In this document: one piece after another, positions 5,023 to 5,709 of the stretch
How the letters are laid out: each line of letters opens with the position of its first letter
Numbering within the stretch: position 1 is the stretch's first letter
Source: Propionibacteriaceae bacterium
GTDB taxonomy: Bacteria; Actinomycetota; Actinomycetes; Propionibacteriales; Propionibacteriaceae
Assembly (NCBI GenBank): GCA_031262845.1
Contig: JAISGZ010000257.1
Location: 1 to 5,709, forward strand
DNA length: 5,709 nucleotides
Reading direction: 5' to 3'
Notes under the pieces: generated by a model
The model's database searches: none
Seen by the model: only the letters and a program-made list of their open reading frames with translations
What the model was told of the DNA's origin: nothing
Program-made: the position numbers and the translations under genes

Positions 5023-5156
5023 GATTCTGACCGGCTGTTTGGCGACCGCGGCTCGGCCGCGACGCCCAGCGCCTGGCAAGTATCTCGACGCTCGTCCGGG
5101 CAACTGGCGATCGCAGGGGTGCGGGTGCTGGAATGAACCGTCTAGACTCCTGCCAC
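5023..5156. promoter_or_regulatory. Divergent promoter region of serC and prfB
   Basis: The 134-bp gap between the two divergent starts must hold both promoters. On the plus side there is a TAGACT box (5143-5148). On the minus side CAGAAT occurs at 5024-5029 and again at 5002-5007 inside the possible serC leader; the second ends 6 nt before GTG 4995. A short perfect hairpin CGCGGC-TCG-GCCGCG lies at 5047-5061, which may be chance in GC-rich DNA. Confidence 0.5.
5143..5148 (+). promoter_or_regulatory. -10 box of a likely leaderless prfB promoter
   Basis: TAGACT fits TANNNT and ends 8 nt before GTG 5157, so the message would start at or beside the initiation codon. No Shine-Dalgarno precedes GTG 5157. 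The block CTAGA(C/G)TC followed by 6-7 nt and GTG is shared with the nudC start. Confidence 0.45.
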
Positions 5157-5709
5157 GTGGCTACTGCCGATGACTTACGTACAACTGCGTCCAATCTCAG
5201 TCAGACTCTGACCTCGATCGAGTCGGTGGTTGACGTCCCCACGAAACAGCGCCAGATCGCCGACCTGGAGGCCGAAGCCTCGGCGCCGGACCTGTGGAGT
5301 GACCAAGAACACGCCCAGGCCATTACCTCGCGCCTGTCCCGCCTCCAAGCCGACGTCGAACGGGTGACGAGTTTGCGCCGCCGCCTCGACGACGTTGACA
5401 CGCTGGTCGATTTGGCAGTCGAGGAGGACGATCAGGCGACCCTCGACGAGGCCGAGGCCACGGTGTCGGCCCTCAAACCGGAGATTTCGGCGTTGGAAAT
5501 CCGGACCCTGCTGTCCGGTGAATACGACGACCGGGACGCCCTGGTGACGATTCGGTCCGAGGCCGGTGGCGTGGACGCAGCCGACTTCGCCGACATGTTG
5601 TTCCGGATGTATCTGCGCTGGGCCGAACGCCATAAGTATCCGGTCGAGGTCTGGGACACCAGCTACGCCGAAGAAGCCGGCCTCAAGTCGGCCACCTTCA
5701 CGGTCAAAG
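5157..5709 (+). CDS. prfB: Peptide chain release factor 2, N-terminal part (3' end outside window)
   Basis: RF2 recognises UGA and UAA stop codons on the ribosome and triggers peptide release. The frame runs open from GTG 5157 to the window edge (184 full codons) with no stop. The visible part is the N-terminal helical domain (DLEAEASAPDLW near 40-51, SRLSRLQ near 63-69) and the start of the core: LEIRTLLSGEYDDRDALVTI, EAGGVDAADFADML, RMYLRWAERH and DTSYAEEAGLKSATF, all strongly conserved in RF2. The SPF anticodon motif and GGQ loop lie beyond the window. An in-frame ATG at 5133 would add eight residues (MNRLDSCH) that do not look like the family, and the TAGACT box would then lie inside the gene, so GTG 5157 is preferred. 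No programmed frameshift is present: codons 25-26 read GTT GAC. Confidence 0.93.
   Translation, partial: MATADDLRTTASNLSQTLTSIESVVDVPTKQRQIADLEAEASAPDLWSDQEHAQAITSRLSRLQADVERVTSLRRRLDDVDTLVDLAVEEDDQATLDEAEATVSALKPEISALEIRTLLSGEYDDRDALVTIRSEAGGVDAADFADMLFRMYLRWAERHKYPVEVWDTSYAEEAGLKSATFTVK

Noticed and set aside
3016..5136. Long plus-strand frames opposite serA and serC (3016-3342, 3236-3628, 3922-4503, 4558-5136)
   Set aside because: They mirror the coding strands of two enzymes with complete motif sets; compositions rich in Gly, Arg and His are shadow-like and no ribosome sites were noted.
5175..5659. Minus-strand frames opposite the prfB start
   Set aside because: The plus strand encodes unmistakable RF2 sequence over the same stretch.

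Overview
The window looks like chromosomal DNA of a moderately high-GC Gram-positive bacterium, most likely an Actinomycetota (roughly 60% G+C by eye). Four things point there: the release factor 2 start is of actinobacterial type and lacks a frameshift; NudC has a long N-terminal domain; a secreted protein carries the 'WLA-x-QGIS-x-GW ... AMAAFLYR' SLH-like repeat common in actinobacterial surface proteins; and two genes appear to be leaderless. No genus can be named from this sequence alone.

Layout, left to right. (1) The window opens inside a plus-strand gene for an AAA-type ATP-binding protein; only the C-terminal lid and winged-helix part is present (to 557). (2) A convergent minus-strand gene (554-1036) encodes a small secreted protein made of a signal peptide and two near-identical SLH-like repeats; the two genes share the palindromic stop CTAG. 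(3) A 312-bp divergent intergenic region (1037-1348) holds a GTCAA-N4-TTGAC inverted repeat and a tract of 9-bp tandem repeats, and ends in a TAGAGT box directly before the next gene. (4) nudC (1349-2389, plus strand) encodes an NADH pyrophosphatase / NAD-cap hydrolase with intact Zn finger, Nudix box and SQPWPFP signature. (5) A 275-bp convergent spacer contains a strong stem-loop, probably the serA terminator. (6) On the minus strand, serC (3916-5022) and serA (2665-3834) form the first two steps of the phosphorylated serine pathway. They are separated by 81 bp with a terminator-like hairpin. (7) A 134-bp divergent spacer leads to the plus-strand start of prfB (5157 to window end), truncated by the window.

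Functionally, serA and serC act in sequence: 3-phosphoglycerate to 3-phosphohydroxypyruvate to O-phosphoserine. The transcript order is serC then serA, with a possible attenuator between them. The other genes are unrelated in function. I see no mobile element, CRISPR array, tRNA or rRNA, and no clear evidence for a novel multi-gene system. The points most worth a second look are the minimal two-repeat SLH-like protein and its repeat-rich upstream region, the matching leaderless start signals of nudC and prfB, the hairpin between serC and serA, and the proline in SerA where the catalytic glutamate is expected.
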